Source: CALLVY01 sp937899855 (lineage in GTDB: Bacteria; Bacteroidota; Bacteroidia; Chitinophagales; Saprospiraceae). Taken from it: 64,000 nt of DNA. Below are positions 24,674 to 33,465 of the stretch, piece by piece. The stretch lies in contig JBCBQC010000007.1 of the NCBI GenBank assembly GCA_039820405.1, positions 65,108 through 129,107 of the forward strand, read 5' to 3'. Numbering within the stretch: position 1 is the first letter of the stretch; every line of letters starts with the position of its first letter. The notes under the pieces were generated by a model that saw only the letters and a program-made list of their open reading frames with translations, had not been told where the DNA came from and made no database searches. The position numbers were made by a program, and so were the translations under genes.

Positions 24674-27592
24674 CCGACGACCAATGCGTAGCGTACAAGC
24701 GGGTGCCACATTGTGCAAGTACTTGGTATTTTCCTCTTCCATTTCCCGGACGTTGATGATGCTGGGACCGTATTCGGGTTTCTTCTGATAAGCGACAAAG
24801 CCCTGGTTGCAATCCTTTAATTGGATCCGGTCGATCAGCAAAAAGGACAGGTCCTTGGAAGCCACCCCAATCGCCGCATCCTCGATTTCGACACTCTTGA
24901 TCCGCATGTCCGAATCTTCACCGACGCTAATGCCCTTGTCACCATTGCGTAGCAGGCTGCAATCTTCGACCTCCACCGTACTCCCCGATACGTCGATTCC
25001 ATCGTTACCCGTATCCACAAAGTGGCAGCCGCGGATACTGCCTTCACAAAAATCGGCATCAAAGCCATCGGAAGGCGTTTGCCGAATGGTAGCCCCCACC
25101 ATCAGGAAATTGCTGCGAATGAGGTTGAGACCGTCCTCGCAGTGGTTGTTTTCAAAAATACAGTGGTGGATGTCGACATCGCTTTCGTAAAAAGTGACGG
25201 CACCGGTCAGTTGCCAGCCCCGGTCGTTGAGGGTATTGAAGTGATCAAAGATGGCGTAGCTGAGGTAGGACCGTTCGGGGGCCTGCAGGATGGTGAAGCC
25301 CCGAGCGCTGCGGTCGGTAGAGACGATGCGGACCGGCTCGGCCAGGGTCCCGCGGATGTTGATCTTACTGTAGGAAAGAAATTTACTTCCCCGCTGGAAA
25401 TCCAACTGGGTACCCGCCGGAATATCTACCCGGTAGCCCGCCGGAATGATGATATCGCGGGTAATGCGGTGGGTCCCCCTCCGAAAACGGATGCTTTTAC
25501 CCTCGGTCGTACAGTAAGGATGCTCGCCGGCCTCCCAAGCCCGCCCGTAGGATTGCGCCGGAACGGGCGATAGCTGTGCCGACCACTTGGAGATCTCGGT
25601 GCGGTACACCGTTTCCGCTCCGTAGGCCTTGAAAAAGACGTAGCGCGCATTGACCGGAACGTCCACTTCGTGGGCCTTGAGTGGAAAGCCAAAGTAATAA
25701 CCACTCAACATCACGCTCCGCTCCAGGGGATAGGTCATTTCCTGGGAAATGGTACTGGCCCCCACCATTTCGAGGGGGATTTGGTGAAAATTGCGGACTT
25801 GGAGCACGGGAGCTCCCGCCTCATCCTCGGTCCAGTAAGCGCGAATCGAATGCTCCGCGTAAGGACGAAGCTTGGTCTGGACCAACTGCGCCCGTTGGTA
25901 GAGCTGCTTGCGGTTGAAGCGGTAGTCCGGAAATTCCTGATTGATCAAAGCGACCCGCTGATCCAGACCTTCGCCGAGATCTAGGAAAAGGGAATCCAAG
26001 TACTCCCGGGAGGAAAAACGGTCGAGGTAGTAGAGGTAGTGGTGGAGGAATTCGCTGTCCTCCATCAGGAATTTGAGGGCCGGGATGGATCGACTCTGGG
26101 TGTGGCTGACGTTGGGTTCCCCCAGTAGGTAAAGTCCGGGAAAAGGATAATTGCTAAATCCATCATAACCGATCGGTTCGAGCTTGCTGGTGACGGGGTT
26201 GTAGTAGTAGCGTTGGTTGTGCCAAATGGAGCCGTGGTAGCTGCCCAGTAAGTCGCAGATGGCGAAGTACTTGCCGGTGCGTTCGAGGTCGAATACGGCA
26301 TCCGCCGCGACGAGACCTTCCTGGTACTGGTGCAGCAGGCTACGGGCCAGTTCAAAATCCGCACGCAGTTTGGGACTGGCGGCGGTACGGCTGGCTTTGA
26401 AGGGTTGGATGTCGGCAACCGAAGGCTGGGCGATATGGGGACGGTAATCGGATACTCCATTTTCCACAGCGCGTACACGGGAGGCCCAGAGGGCATCCTC
26501 CACAAAACGGATAATGGGTCCTTCCCGCCGATTCCGAAATTCGAGCAATTGCTTGTCGAAATGCTCTTCGTAGGCGTATACGCCCAGCGGGGTCTCGTTG
26601 AGGCTGAGTTGGACAAAATCGTAGCGGGTGGTGAGGACGTCCTCACGTTCAAAAAGTTGGTGGAGTAGCCACTCATCCGCAAAGGAACGGGCCTTGGGCG
26701 TGTGTAGGGAAAATACGATGATCCGATTCCAGGCGTAGGGGTCCTTGACCTTGACTCGGAAGGACCACTTGTTCTTTTCCAGGTGATCGGTCCAATCGCC
26801 TTTGAGCCGTATCTTCACCGGTACCGATGCTTCCTCTTCCACCAGTTTGGCTTTGACCCAGCTGTCTTCATCGGTCACGAGGATGCCGCGTTTGTAGGCT
26901 TCGTCGCGTTTGTCCTGGATCTTTTGCATTCCTTTGCGGTCCAGCTCCAAGCGGAGCGACCGGGCCGCAAAAGAGGGTACGGAAGTGTTAAGAAGGCTGT
27001 CGCCCTCGGTCAGCAGTTCTACCTGGAGGTCATCAAAGTAGACCCGCCCCACCCCATTGGAATAAGTGTATACTTGTAACTCGCGTAGCGGGAAGGGGCT
27101 TGGAATATCGATCGAGAGTTGGAGCCGGCGCCAGCCATCGCGGGCGGGCGTAGCCTCATTGGCACCCCGATAAAAATCGGACGTACCCGGACTTTGGATG
27201 GCCAAACCGCCCGTTCCACCCGCCGCCTCGGTTTTGAACCAAACCGTAGCTCGATAACGCTGGCCCGCCACCACCTCGGGAATGGTACCCGAAAATCCGT
27301 ACTGCACTCCCGCCCCCGCGTCGATGTAGCTGGAGTAGCGACCGTTAAAAGCTTGCTTGTCGCTGCGGCGATGCCCCCCTTCGAAATACTGACCGTTGGA
27401 GATAAAGGACTTGTGCCAAACCCTTTCGGCATCACAGAATAGGAGAGCGGGATATTGATTCGTGGTAGTCCAGACGAGGTAGGTGGGCGCCAATTGCCAG
27501 CCGATTGCGATCAGGAGGAGTAAAGCTAGTAAGCCTCGCCCCCAATATTTAAGGCTTTGTCTCCGCCGGGCGTGGCGGTCCACAATGATCAT
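24653..27592 (-). CDS. CotH-kinase protein with beta-helix, membrane anchored
   Basis: A 979-residue protein. A single membrane anchor (YWGRGLLALLLLIAIGW) is followed by a jelly-roll, carbohydrate-binding-like domain up to about residue 190 (ending GRVYFDDLQVELL). Then comes a CotH kinase domain: VPVKIRLKGDWTDHL, FVQLSLNETPLGVYAYEEHF, and a catalytic-region HNQRYYYNPVTSKLEPIGYD. The last ~280 residues form a right-handed parallel beta-helix, with repeats such as VTFYESDVDIHHCIFENNHC and GNDGIDVSGSTVEVEDCSLL. CotH proteins are atypical protein kinases known from spore coats. The second Asp of the usual WDxD is Gly here, so activity is uncertain. Downstream partner of the DUF4956 gene. Confidence 0.85.
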   Translation of the reverse strand: MIIVDRHARRRQSLKYWGRGLLALLLLIAIGWQLAPTYLVWTTTNQYPALLFCDAERVWHKSFISNGQYFEGGHRRSDKQAFNGRYSSYIDAGAGVQYGFSGTIPEVVAGQRYRATVWFKTEAAGGTGGLAIQSPGTSDFYRGANEATPARDGWRRLQLSIDIPSPFPLRELQVYTYSNGVGRVYFDDLQVELLTEGDSLLNTSVPSFAARSLRLELDRKGMQKIQDKRDEAYKRGILVTDEDSWVKAKLVEEEASVPVKIRLKGDWTDHLEKNKWSFRVKVKDPYAWNRIIVFSLHTPKARSFADEWLLHQLFEREDVLTTRYDFVQLSLNETPLGVYAYEEHFDKQLLEFRNRREGPIIRFVEDALWASRVRAVENGVSDYRPHIAQPSVADIQPFKASRTAASPKLRADFELARSLLHQYQEGLVAADAVFDLERTGKYFAICDLLGSYHGSIWHNQRYYYNPVTSKLEPIGYDGFSNYPFPGLYLLGEPNVSHTQSRSIPALKFLMEDSEFLHHYLYYLDRFSSREYLDSLFLDLGEGLDQRVALINQEFPDYRFNRKQLYQRAQLVQTKLRPYAEHSIRAYWTEDEAGAPVLQVRNFHQIPLEMVGASTISQEMTYPLERSVMLSGYYFGFPLKAHEVDVPVNARYVFFKAYGAETVYRTEISKWSAQLSPVPAQSYGRAWEAGEHPYCTTEGKSIRFRRGTHRITRDIIIPAGYRVDIPAGTQLDFQRGSKFLSYSKINIRGTLAEPVRIVSTDRSARGFTILQAPERSYLSYAIFDHFNTLNDRGWQLTGAVTFYESDVDIHHCIFENNHCEDGLNLIRSNFLMVGATIRQTPSDGFDADFCEGSIRGCHFVDTGNDGIDVSGSTVEVEDCSLLRNGDKGISVGEDSDMRIKSVEIEDAAIGVASKDLSFLLIDRIQLKDCNQGFVAYQKKPEYGPSIINVREMEEENTKYLHNVAPACTLRIGRRLIVGER

Positions 27593-27611
27593 ACCTTCGG
27601 ATTTTTTAGTG

Positions 27612-28301
27612 CTATACGATTAGGTCGGGTTGGTCTACGATGGACAATTGAGTATTTTCAGACAGTGCACCCACTTTTTTCATCACCTGATCGAGCTGTT
27701 CCATAGACTCGGCCTTGCAGATAAAGGACAGATCAAGACCGCGGTCGAGGGTATCCAGGCGCTTGAGCTCTACGTAGGGAAACACCTCGGTCAGCAACTG
27801 GGTGATCGGCCCCAATTCGGAGAGATCGGTTGTGATGTTGACGTACATGCGGTCTTCCTGACGGAATCCCTCGCGGGAAGTGGCGAGCTTATGGATAAAA
27901 AGCAGCAAGGTAATGATGAAGAAAGCTACGACCGCCAGCACCGGCTGGTTGGCACCTCCCGCCAAGCCCAGGCCAATGGCGAAAAACAAGTAGGTCAACT
28001 CTTCGGGATCCTTGATGGCGGCGCGAAAACGCACGATCGACAGGGCTCCAACGAGGCCCAGCGACAGGGCAATGGAGGATTTGACGATCATGATAATCAG
28101 TAATGTTCCCAATGCTAAGGGCAAAAAATTGGCAGAAAATTTTCGCCGATTGGAAATGGCATTGCCGTAACGGATGTAGAACCAACGCAGTAGACTCACC
28201 AACAAAGCCACTACCAGAATATTGAGCAGAAATTCATCGAAGGGAATATTGTTGTTAAATTCTTCGATGTATTTTTCCTGTAATTTCTGTAAAATGTTCA
28301 T
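27612..28301 (-). CDS. DUF4956 membrane protein
   Basis: A 229-residue protein with four membrane segments: FLLNILVVALLVSLLRWFYI, LALGTLLIIMIVKSSIALSL, a short LTYLFFAIGLGLAGG, and LAVVAFFIITLLLFIHKLA. Between the second and third is GLVGALSIVRFRAAIKDPEEL, the DUF4956 signature. The C-terminal ~90 residues form a soluble alpha/beta domain (MYVNITTDLSELGPITQLL). DUF4956 genes often sit beside CotH and VTC polyphosphate-polymerase genes in other bacteria; here CotH is 20 bp downstream but no VTC gene is adjacent. The function is not established. Confidence 0.85.
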   Translation of the reverse strand: MNILQKLQEKYIEEFNNNIPFDEFLLNILVVALLVSLLRWFYIRYGNAISNRRKFSANFLPLALGTLLIIMIVKSSIALSLGLVGALSIVRFRAAIKDPEELTYLFFAIGLGLAGGANQPVLAVVAFFIITLLLFIHKLATSREGFRQEDRMYVNITTDLSELGPITQLLTEVFPYVELKRLDTLDRGLDLSFICKAESMEQLDQVMKKVGALSENTQLSIVDQPDLIV

Positions 28302-28467
28302 TCAACATTTGGGTTTTGGTAGTTAAAGAACCACTAGCTAAGGGACATCGCTGCCCGTTGAACCGTTAAAAATTGTCGCAAAAATACATTTTAATCCCTA
28401 AACTCAATCGAAATGCTACGCTAAGTTTAACATTGAATTAATATTGGGAGGGGGTCCCAAGCCCATA

Positions 28468-28501
28468 AAAAACGGGGTTCCCCACTACGGCGGGGAACCC
28501 C
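28468..28501 (-). terminator. Orphan intrinsic terminator upstream of DUF4956 gene
   Basis: A perfect 10-bp stem, ggggttcccc (28474-28483) with ggggaacccc (28492-28501), and an 8-nt loop. Read on the minus strand it is followed, after CG, by a T run. No annotated minus-strand gene ends here. It could be a leader attenuator for the DUF4956-CotH operon or the end of a small RNA. Confidence 0.75.
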
Positions 28502-28507
28502 ATCAAA

Positions 28508-28552
28508 CTATAAACAAACAAAAACATTTATTTTGACCTCACCATTTTTCAT
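28508..28552 (-). CDS. Possible 14-residue leader peptide
   Basis: An ATG-to-TAG frame of 14 codons (MKNGEVKINVFVCL), whose stop is 6 nt before the terminator stem. A GGAAAG sequence ends directly before the ATG. Such a short frame may be chance. Confidence 0.2.
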   Translation of the reverse strand: MKNGEVKINVFVCL

Positions 28553-28683
28553 CTTTCCGGTGTCCAGAGAGGAGGAAAAGGAGGGGTTTTGCAAAGCTTA
28601 CCCCAAAAGAACAGGAAGCCCTCAAAATGGTTTAAGAAATATTTCTATCTTGAAAATTGAATGACACCAATTCGCGCAGACCC

Positions 28684-29367
28684 ATGATGAGTAACTCAAA
28701 TACGGAAAGATTGCCCTGGCCCTGGATTTTGGTCACCCTCTTGGCCCTAGCGGCACTGCTGGTCTTTGGCCGACGGCTGGCCCTCCTGGTGCTTTTGTTC
28801 CTCACGACCACTGCGGTCATGGCGGGGCTCTACTACCTCACCACCTGGTTGCTGGGCCTCCGCAAAAAACGAGACCTCTCCAGCCGGATCGAGGAAATGC
28901 GGGGGGAATGCACCGCCCAAATCGTGAAATACCGGGAGGAACTGGGGGAAATCGAACAGAACTTAAACGAAATAACGGCAAGCCAACGACAATCCCAAGC
29001 CCTCAATCCGCAGACCCACGGAGAAAGTGAACGCCTCCGAGCCGCCTTCGAACACGAGAAGCGCCTGCGCCTCACCAAAATCGGCTTCTACGAAACCTGT
29101 CGGGCCAAGCTGGAAAACCTGCTGTACAACCAAATGGTCGCCCAACAGCTGGCCGAAAAACAACATAAATTGAGCCAGTTGCAAGAAGGCCACCACGAGG
29201 ATTTGGCCAAAATGGAGCAACTGCGCACCGAATTGGACTACGAAAAAGACTTTTTGGAATCCATCGGCCAACTCTCCCTGCGGATGGCCGATAGCCATTC
29301 GCTGGATGCCGCGGAAGAATTACAACTGGAATTGGAGGAAATTACGAAAGAATTGCGGCGCCTGTGA
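28684..29367 (+). CDS. Membrane-anchored coiled-coil protein
   Basis: A 227-residue protein with two N-terminal hydrophobic segments (WPWILVTLLALAALLVFG and LALLVLLFLTTTAVMAGLYY), then a long charged helical region. Heptad-like Leu/Ile spacing runs from EEMRGECTAQIVKYREELGE through to the C-terminus, which is nearly all Glu, Leu and Lys. It probably forms a membrane-tethered coiled coil. I do not recognise a family. The start is the ATG at 28684 (a second ATG follows); the TTG at 28657 is less likely. The gene is convergent with the thioredoxin gene. Confidence 0.65.
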   Translation: MMSNSNTERLPWPWILVTLLALAALLVFGRRLALLVLLFLTTTAVMAGLYYLTTWLLGLRKKRDLSSRIEEMRGECTAQIVKYREELGEIEQNLNEITASQRQSQALNPQTHGESERLRAAFEHEKRLRLTKIGFYETCRAKLENLLYNQMVAQQLAEKQHKLSQLQEGHHEDLAKMEQLRTELDYEKDFLESIGQLSLRMADSHSLDAAEELQLELEEITKELRRL

Positions 29368-29371
29368 TGCA

Positions 29372-29410
29372 AACGAGTTGTAGCCACACCAACGGTGACT
29401 ACAACTCGTT
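29372..29410. terminator. Likely bidirectional terminator between convergent genes
   Basis: A 16-bp stem with one mismatch (29372-29387 with 29395-29410) and a 7-nt loop, lying between the coiled-coil and thioredoxin genes. The T runs are short on both sides, so termination may be weak. Confidence 0.6.
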
Positions 29411-29433
29411 CGTCTCTACGCTATCCCGAGCGC

Positions 29434-29979
29434 CTACTGCTTTTCCCGGAAGGCGTCGAGCTGCTCGCTCTTGTAGGCCTCTTGGGCGGTGTATTTGAGC
29501 TCCACCATAAAATCATCGGGGCCTTTGTAGCCCTTGGATACCATCACGCGTTGGACGCTCTCGTCCAAGAAAACGATGGAGGGATAAGACATCTGGCCAT
29601 CCAAGAGAGAATAAGCCAGGGTATGAATACCGCGCCGACCGGCATCGGGAATGTACTTAAAGGTATTGCCATCGTAAACGATGTCTTCCTTCATCTCCGC
29701 ATTGAGCTTGATGGGGTAAAAATTTTCGTTCAAATACTTAGAAATTTCTGGGTTCTCAAAAGTATTGGCCTCCATTCGCTTGCACCAACCACACCAATCG
29801 GTGGTCACATCTACCATGATTTTCTTGGGATTGGCCTCATTGGCCGCGATGGCTTCCTCCCAGGTGTACCATTTTACGTTTTTACCCAACTCGGCCGTCG
29901 GGGCGGAGGCCGTCGTAAAGCTGTAAGTCACTGCTATCAATACTAAGAGAGCGAGCAATGGGGTGATCTTTTTTACCAT
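29434..29979 (-). CDS. Exported thioredoxin-fold protein
   Basis: A 181-residue protein with a signal peptide (MVKKITPLLALLVLIAVTYS), then KIMVDVTTDWCGWCKRMEAN, a thioredoxin CxxC active site, and NENFYPIKLNAEMKED further on. The fold is close to the DUF255/Thioredoxin_7 group. It should act in the periplasm as a disulfide reductase or isomerase. It is a single gene, divergent from ubiX. Confidence 0.85.
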   Translation of the reverse strand: MVKKITPLLALLVLIAVTYSFTTASAPTAELGKNVKWYTWEEAIAANEANPKKIMVDVTTDWCGWCKRMEANTFENPEISKYLNENFYPIKLNAEMKEDIVYDGNTFKYIPDAGRRGIHTLAYSLLDGQMSYPSIVFLDESVQRVMVSKGYKGPDDFMVELKYTAQEAYKSEQLDAFREKQ

Positions 29980-30128
29980 TATCTTACTGTTTTTTACATC
30001 GTCGAATTCAACGATTGTTCCAATTGAGTTGTTTCGACTGAAAGTTATGCGATTTCGATATCAATTTAAGTTTTTAGGGCCGGGAATGTTTTCTGGCGGG
30101 CTTTTTTAACAGGAAAATAACAGGTGCC

Positions 30129-30689
30129 ATGCACAAAATCGTCGTTGCCATTGGTGGATCAAGTGGCTCCATCTACGCCAAAGTCCTGCTGGACCGCTTG
30201 CAATCCCTGGGGGATCAGATCGAGGCGGTGGGTATCGTGATGAGCAACAACGCTCGTTACAATTGGGAGCTGGAGCTGGGGAATCGGGATTTCGAATCCT
30301 ACCCCTTCGACTTTTACGACAAGCAGGACTTTATGGCTCCCTTCGCCTCCGGCTCGGCTCGCTACGGGACCATGATCGTCTGCCCCTGTTCCATGGGCCT
30401 ACTCGGCCGGATTGCCACCGGCCTCTCCAACGACCTGCTCACCCGCGCCGCCGACGTCATCCTCAAAGAACGCCGTCGCCTCATCCTCGTCCCCCGCGAC
30501 ACCCCCTTTAGCCTGATCCACCTCAATAACATGAAAACCGTCACCGAAGCCGGTGGCATCATCTGCCCGGCCATCCCCTCCTTCTACAGCAAACCCCAAA
30601 GCTTTGAAGAACTGGCCGCCACCGTCGTCGATCGCGTCCTCGACCTGGCCGGTCTCGATCTCCAAACCTACCGCTGGGGCGAGACCTAG
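30129..30689 (+). CDS. ubiX: Flavin prenyltransferase UbiX
   Basis: A 186-residue flavoprotein-fold enzyme. It begins HKIVVAIGGSSGSIYAKVLL (phosphate-binding loop), and has GTMIVCPCSMGLLGRIATGL and LILVPRDTPFSLIHLNNM. UbiX attaches a dimethylallyl group to FMN to make prenylated FMN, the cofactor of UbiD-type decarboxylases in ubiquinone/menaquinone-type or aromatic acid pathways. No ubiD lies in the window. The 3' end is 8 bp from folC, which is convergent. Confidence 0.93.
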   Translation: MHKIVVAIGGSSGSIYAKVLLDRLQSLGDQIEAVGIVMSNNARYNWELELGNRDFESYPFDFYDKQDFMAPFASGSARYGTMIVCPCSMGLLGRIATGLSNDLLTRAADVILKERRRLILVPRDTPFSLIHLNNMKTVTEAGGIICPAIPSFYSKPQSFEELAATVVDRVLDLAGLDLQTYRWGET

Positions 30690-30697
30690 CGCCGTCT

Positions 30698-31996
30698 TTA
30701 GATCACCTCCGCCACCACAAAGGTACTGCCCCCAATAAAGATCACTTCCTCCTCCCCCGCCGCCACTCGCGCGGCCCGCCAAGCCTCCACCACCGACGGA
30801 TAAGAATCCCCCCGCAGACCGTAGGTCGCCGCTCTATCCCGCAACTCATCAGCCACCAAGCCCCGCGGCACCGCCGGACGGGCAAAATAATACCGCGCCT
30901 CCGGCGGAAACAGGGCCAAAATCTGACTCAAATCCTTGTCCTGTACCATTCCCAGTACCAGGTGCAAACCCCTCGGAGCCAAATCATTTAGGGCCGCTAG
31001 CACCAGTCGCAGGCCCTCCTCGTTGTGCGCGCTATCGGTAATCGTCAGGGGCGACTCACTCAGTACCTGCCAGCGTCCCTGATAGTTGGTCAGCCGGCGC
31101 AGGTGGCGCAGGGCGTAGCGCAGGCTGATTTCCTCAAACTGATACATTTCCAGCTTTTCCAGAGCCTCCAGTGCCCCCAGGAGGGTAGCCAAGTTGCGCG
31201 GCTGAAAGGGGCCCCGCAAATTGACCACCAAATCGTTGAGGTAGGGCTCCGTTCCCCGCCAGGTCCGATAGGTCGTGTGTTGTACCGCCGAAGTATCCGT
31301 TTCCACCACCCGGTAATGCCGACTGGCAAAGGTCAATCGGCTTTGCAGCTCTCGGGCTTTGGCCTCGAAGACGGGGGCAATTTCCGGCTGGTACTCACCG
31401 ACCACCACCGGTACCCCAGCCTTGATGATACCCGCTTTTTCACCAGCGATTAGGGGCAGGGTATTGCCCAGCAAGTGTTGGTGGTCCCAACTGATGTTGG
31501 TAATGATGCTGAGTTGGGGATTGAGGATATTGGTGGAGTCCAGCCGTCCGCCCAGCCCCGTCTCGATGATGGCAACGTCGACGTCTTCCTGGGCAAAATG
31601 ATGGAAAGCCAGCGCCACACTGATTTCAAAAAAAGAGGGTTGTAAGCGTTCGAAAAGGGAGCGGTGATCTTCGACAAAACCGACGACGGCTTGGGGCGGA
31701 ATCAGCTCCCCGTCAACCTTGATGCGTTCGCGGAAGTCGCGATAGTGGGGGGAGGTGTGTAGCCCAGTGCGGTAGCCGTGGGCCTGGAGTACCGCGCTGA
31801 GGAGGTGGGCCGTGCTGCCCTTGCCGTTGGTTCCCGCGAGGTGGATACTGGGAAATCGCTCCTGCGGATGGTCAAGGGCAGCACAAAGAACCCGAATGTT
31901 GGTTAGATTTTCTTTGTAGGCGCTCTGTCCCTCCCGCTGGTACATGGGCAGTTGGGAATAGAGGTAATCGAGGGTGGCGGCGTAGGTATCTTTCAC
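30698..31996 (-). CDS. folC: Bifunctional folylpolyglutamate/dihydrofolate synthase
   Basis: A ~432-residue Mur-ligase-fold enzyme. The P-loop is IHLAGTNGKGSTAHLL, followed by TGLHTSPHYRDFRERI, DVAIIETGLGGRLDSTNI, the central-domain WDHQHLLGNTLPLIAGEKAG, and ITDSAHNEEGL. It adds glutamate to dihydropteroate and folates in the cytoplasm. I prefer a GTG start at 31996 (VKDTYAATLDYL) since the longer frame to 32089 overlaps the TonB gene and its extra residues are not conserved. It is last in the exbB-exbD-exbD-tonB cluster, a placement that has no obvious functional logic. Confidence 0.92.
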   Translation of the reverse strand: MKDTYAATLDYLYSQLPMYQREGQSAYKENLTNIRVLCAALDHPQERFPSIHLAGTNGKGSTAHLLSAVLQAHGYRTGLHTSPHYRDFRERIKVDGELIPPQAVVGFVEDHRSLFERLQPSFFEISVALAFHHFAQEDVDVAIIETGLGGRLDSTNILNPQLSIITNISWDHQHLLGNTLPLIAGEKAGIIKAGVPVVVGEYQPEIAPVFEAKARELQSRLTFASRHYRVVETDTSAVQHTTYRTWRGTEPYLNDLVVNLRGPFQPRNLATLLGALEALEKLEMYQFEEISLRYALRHLRRLTNYQGRWQVLSESPLTITDSAHNEEGLRLVLAALNDLAPRGLHLVLGMVQDKDLSQILALFPPEARYYFARPAVPRGLVADELRDRAATYGLRGDSYPSVVEAWRAARVAAGEEEVIFIGGSTFVVAEVI

Positions 31997-32052
31997 CGCC
32001 GAAAGGTAATGCGAGATACCAAGGGAACCAAAAAAATACGGGAGAATGGTCC

Positions 32053-32946
32053 CTAGCGCAAGCGGAATTTGATCTTGATCGTACCGCACTGCTTGTCGAC
32101 GCTACCCCGTTCAAACTTGTAGCGGAGGGCAGCCTTGCGGGCGGTTTCTACCAAACGGGCATCCGAGGTGGTCGATCCGGATTGGGTGTACTTGGCGCTG
32201 AAAACCTTACCGGTAGCATCCACACACACCTTCATCACCACATCACCGGTTTTTTGCGAATTGTCCGTGATGCGGGGCTTCGACAGGACTCCCCGGCCGC
32301 CCAAGTCACCACCGATTTCACCCGCTCCGGTGCTGATGCCATCGAGGGCGCTACCGTCGGGATCTCCGTCGGGCTGGCCTTGGTCGCCGGGCTTGCCGCC
32401 GTTGCCCCGGCCGCCGTTGAAGGCACCGCCGATGGCGTCCTTGAGGGCCTGGGCTTCGGCTTCCCGCTTTTTGCGCGCCTCCTCTTCGGCGCGGCGTTTG
32501 GCGGCTTCGGCTTCCCGCTTTTTGCGCGCTTCCTCGTCCGCCTTGCGCTGCTTTTCCCGTTCGATGCGGCGCTCGCGCTCCTCCGCTTCTTTTTTGGCCT
32601 GGGCGATGGCGCGCTCCCGCGAGTTTTCGTCCGTATTGATTTTGGGGGACTCCTCCGGCTCGGAAGCTTCCGGCTCGGGAACAACCTCGGGTTCTTCCAC
32701 CTCTTCCACCTCCTCAACGGGCTCCTCCACGGCCTCGGGTTCCGAAGGAGCGGCGCGTTCTTCGGTGTTTACCCCCTGTTCGGGCTCGCCAAAGCTAACG
32801 AGTACGCCCGCGGGGCCCGGAGGGGGATCGGGAAAGGTGGTGAAGGGCAATAAAAAAAGGAACAAAATCGCGACGTGAGCCGTCAGACTGGTGATGGCCC
32901 CTTTTCTTTGGTTGTTTTTTTCCTGTTTGCTGAGTTCCTGGTCCAT
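32053..32946 (-). CDS. TonB-like energy transducer
   Basis: A 297-residue protein. One membrane helix (ITSLTAHVAILFLFLLPFTT) is followed by a Glu/Pro-rich extended region (residues ~60-110), then a Lys/Arg/Glu/Ala-rich helical repeat (residues ~115-170), a Gly/Asp-rich linker, and a C-terminal TonB-like domain (VVMKVCVDATGKVFSAKYTQ and on to KFRLR). The helical stretch is TolA-like, so it may be a TolA-type or TonB-type protein. It converts proton-motive force, delivered by ExbB/ExbD, to outer-membrane receptors or envelope tasks. The gene lies directly after two exbD genes. Confidence 0.88.
   Translation of the reverse strand: MDQELSKQEKNNQRKGAITSLTAHVAILFLFLLPFTTFPDPPPGPAGVLVSFGEPEQGVNTEERAAPSEPEAVEEPVEEVEEVEEPEVVPEPEASEPEESPKINTDENSRERAIAQAKKEAEERERRIEREKQRKADEEARKKREAEAAKRRAEEEARKKREAEAQALKDAIGGAFNGGRGNGGKPGDQGQPDGDPDGSALDGISTGAGEIGGDLGGRGVLSKPRITDNSQKTGDVVMKVCVDATGKVFSAKYTQSGSTTSDARLVETARKAALRYKFERGSVDKQCGTIKIKFRLR
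32453..32535. repeat. 51-bp-period direct repeat inside tonB-like gene
   Basis: A 32-bp unit at 32453-32484 recurs at 32504-32535 with one mismatch. It encodes the repeated ARKKREAEA helix, suggesting internal duplication of a 17-residue helical module. Confidence 0.75.
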
Positions 32947-33065
32947 AATCGTTGATTTTTTGGCCTACATCCCTAAAGACGCAAAATATTTCCATTTTGA
33001 TGTACGGCGGAAAGCACCTTTGCAAATCTTTAACAATCGCCATAACGTCGAACCAGCCGCGGGTA

Positions 33066-33461
33066 TTACTCGGGAGTGGCTAAAATGGCGTTGACGTTGG
33101 CCTGAACGGCCAGGTCCATGATGGCAACGACGTGTTCGACCGGCGTATTGTTTGCGGGAGAAATGGTGATGTCGAGCTTGCCCCGGCTGGATCGTTTGAG
33201 GCGGCGGATGGCAGTGGGCAAATTGCGAAATTCAATTTTGTTGCCATCCAGCCGGTACACACCCCGTCGGCTGATCGAGATGTCCGGGGGGCGCTCACTG
33301 GAGACGGAGGGGTTGCCCCGGCCCGGCAGCTTGAGAAAAAGCGCATTGGGCGATACCAGGGAAGAGGTCAACATAAAAAAGATCAACAGCAAGAAGATGA
33401 TGTCCGTCATGGAGGACAGGTTAAACTGTGCGCTGACCTTGCTTTTCTTTCTTAATCCCAT
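33066..33461 (-). CDS. exbD: ExbD/TolR-family biopolymer transporter
   Basis: A 131-residue protein with one N-terminal membrane helix (MTDIIFLLLIFFMLTSSLV) whose Asp is the proton-path residue of this family, then a periplasmic domain (IEFRNLPTAIRRLKRSSRGK). It forms the stator complex with the ExbB-like protein and drives TonB or TolA. It is the second of two exbD paralogues, 4 bp downstream of the first. Confidence 0.9.
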   Translation of the reverse strand: MGLRKKSKVSAQFNLSSMTDIIFLLLIFFMLTSSLVSPNALFLKLPGRGNPSVSSERPPDISISRRGVYRLDGNKIEFRNLPTAIRRLKRSSRGKLDITISPANNTPVEHVVAIMDLAVQANVNAILATPE

Positions 33462-33465
33462 GTTT

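Larger units (their letters stand above)
28302..28683. other. Intergenic region with orphan hairpin
   Basis: No recognisable protein gene other than a possible 14-codon frame (28508-28552, minus). It holds a strong minus-strand terminator-like hairpin at 28468-28501. The rest is mixed AT-rich and purine-rich sequence. Confidence 0.6.
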
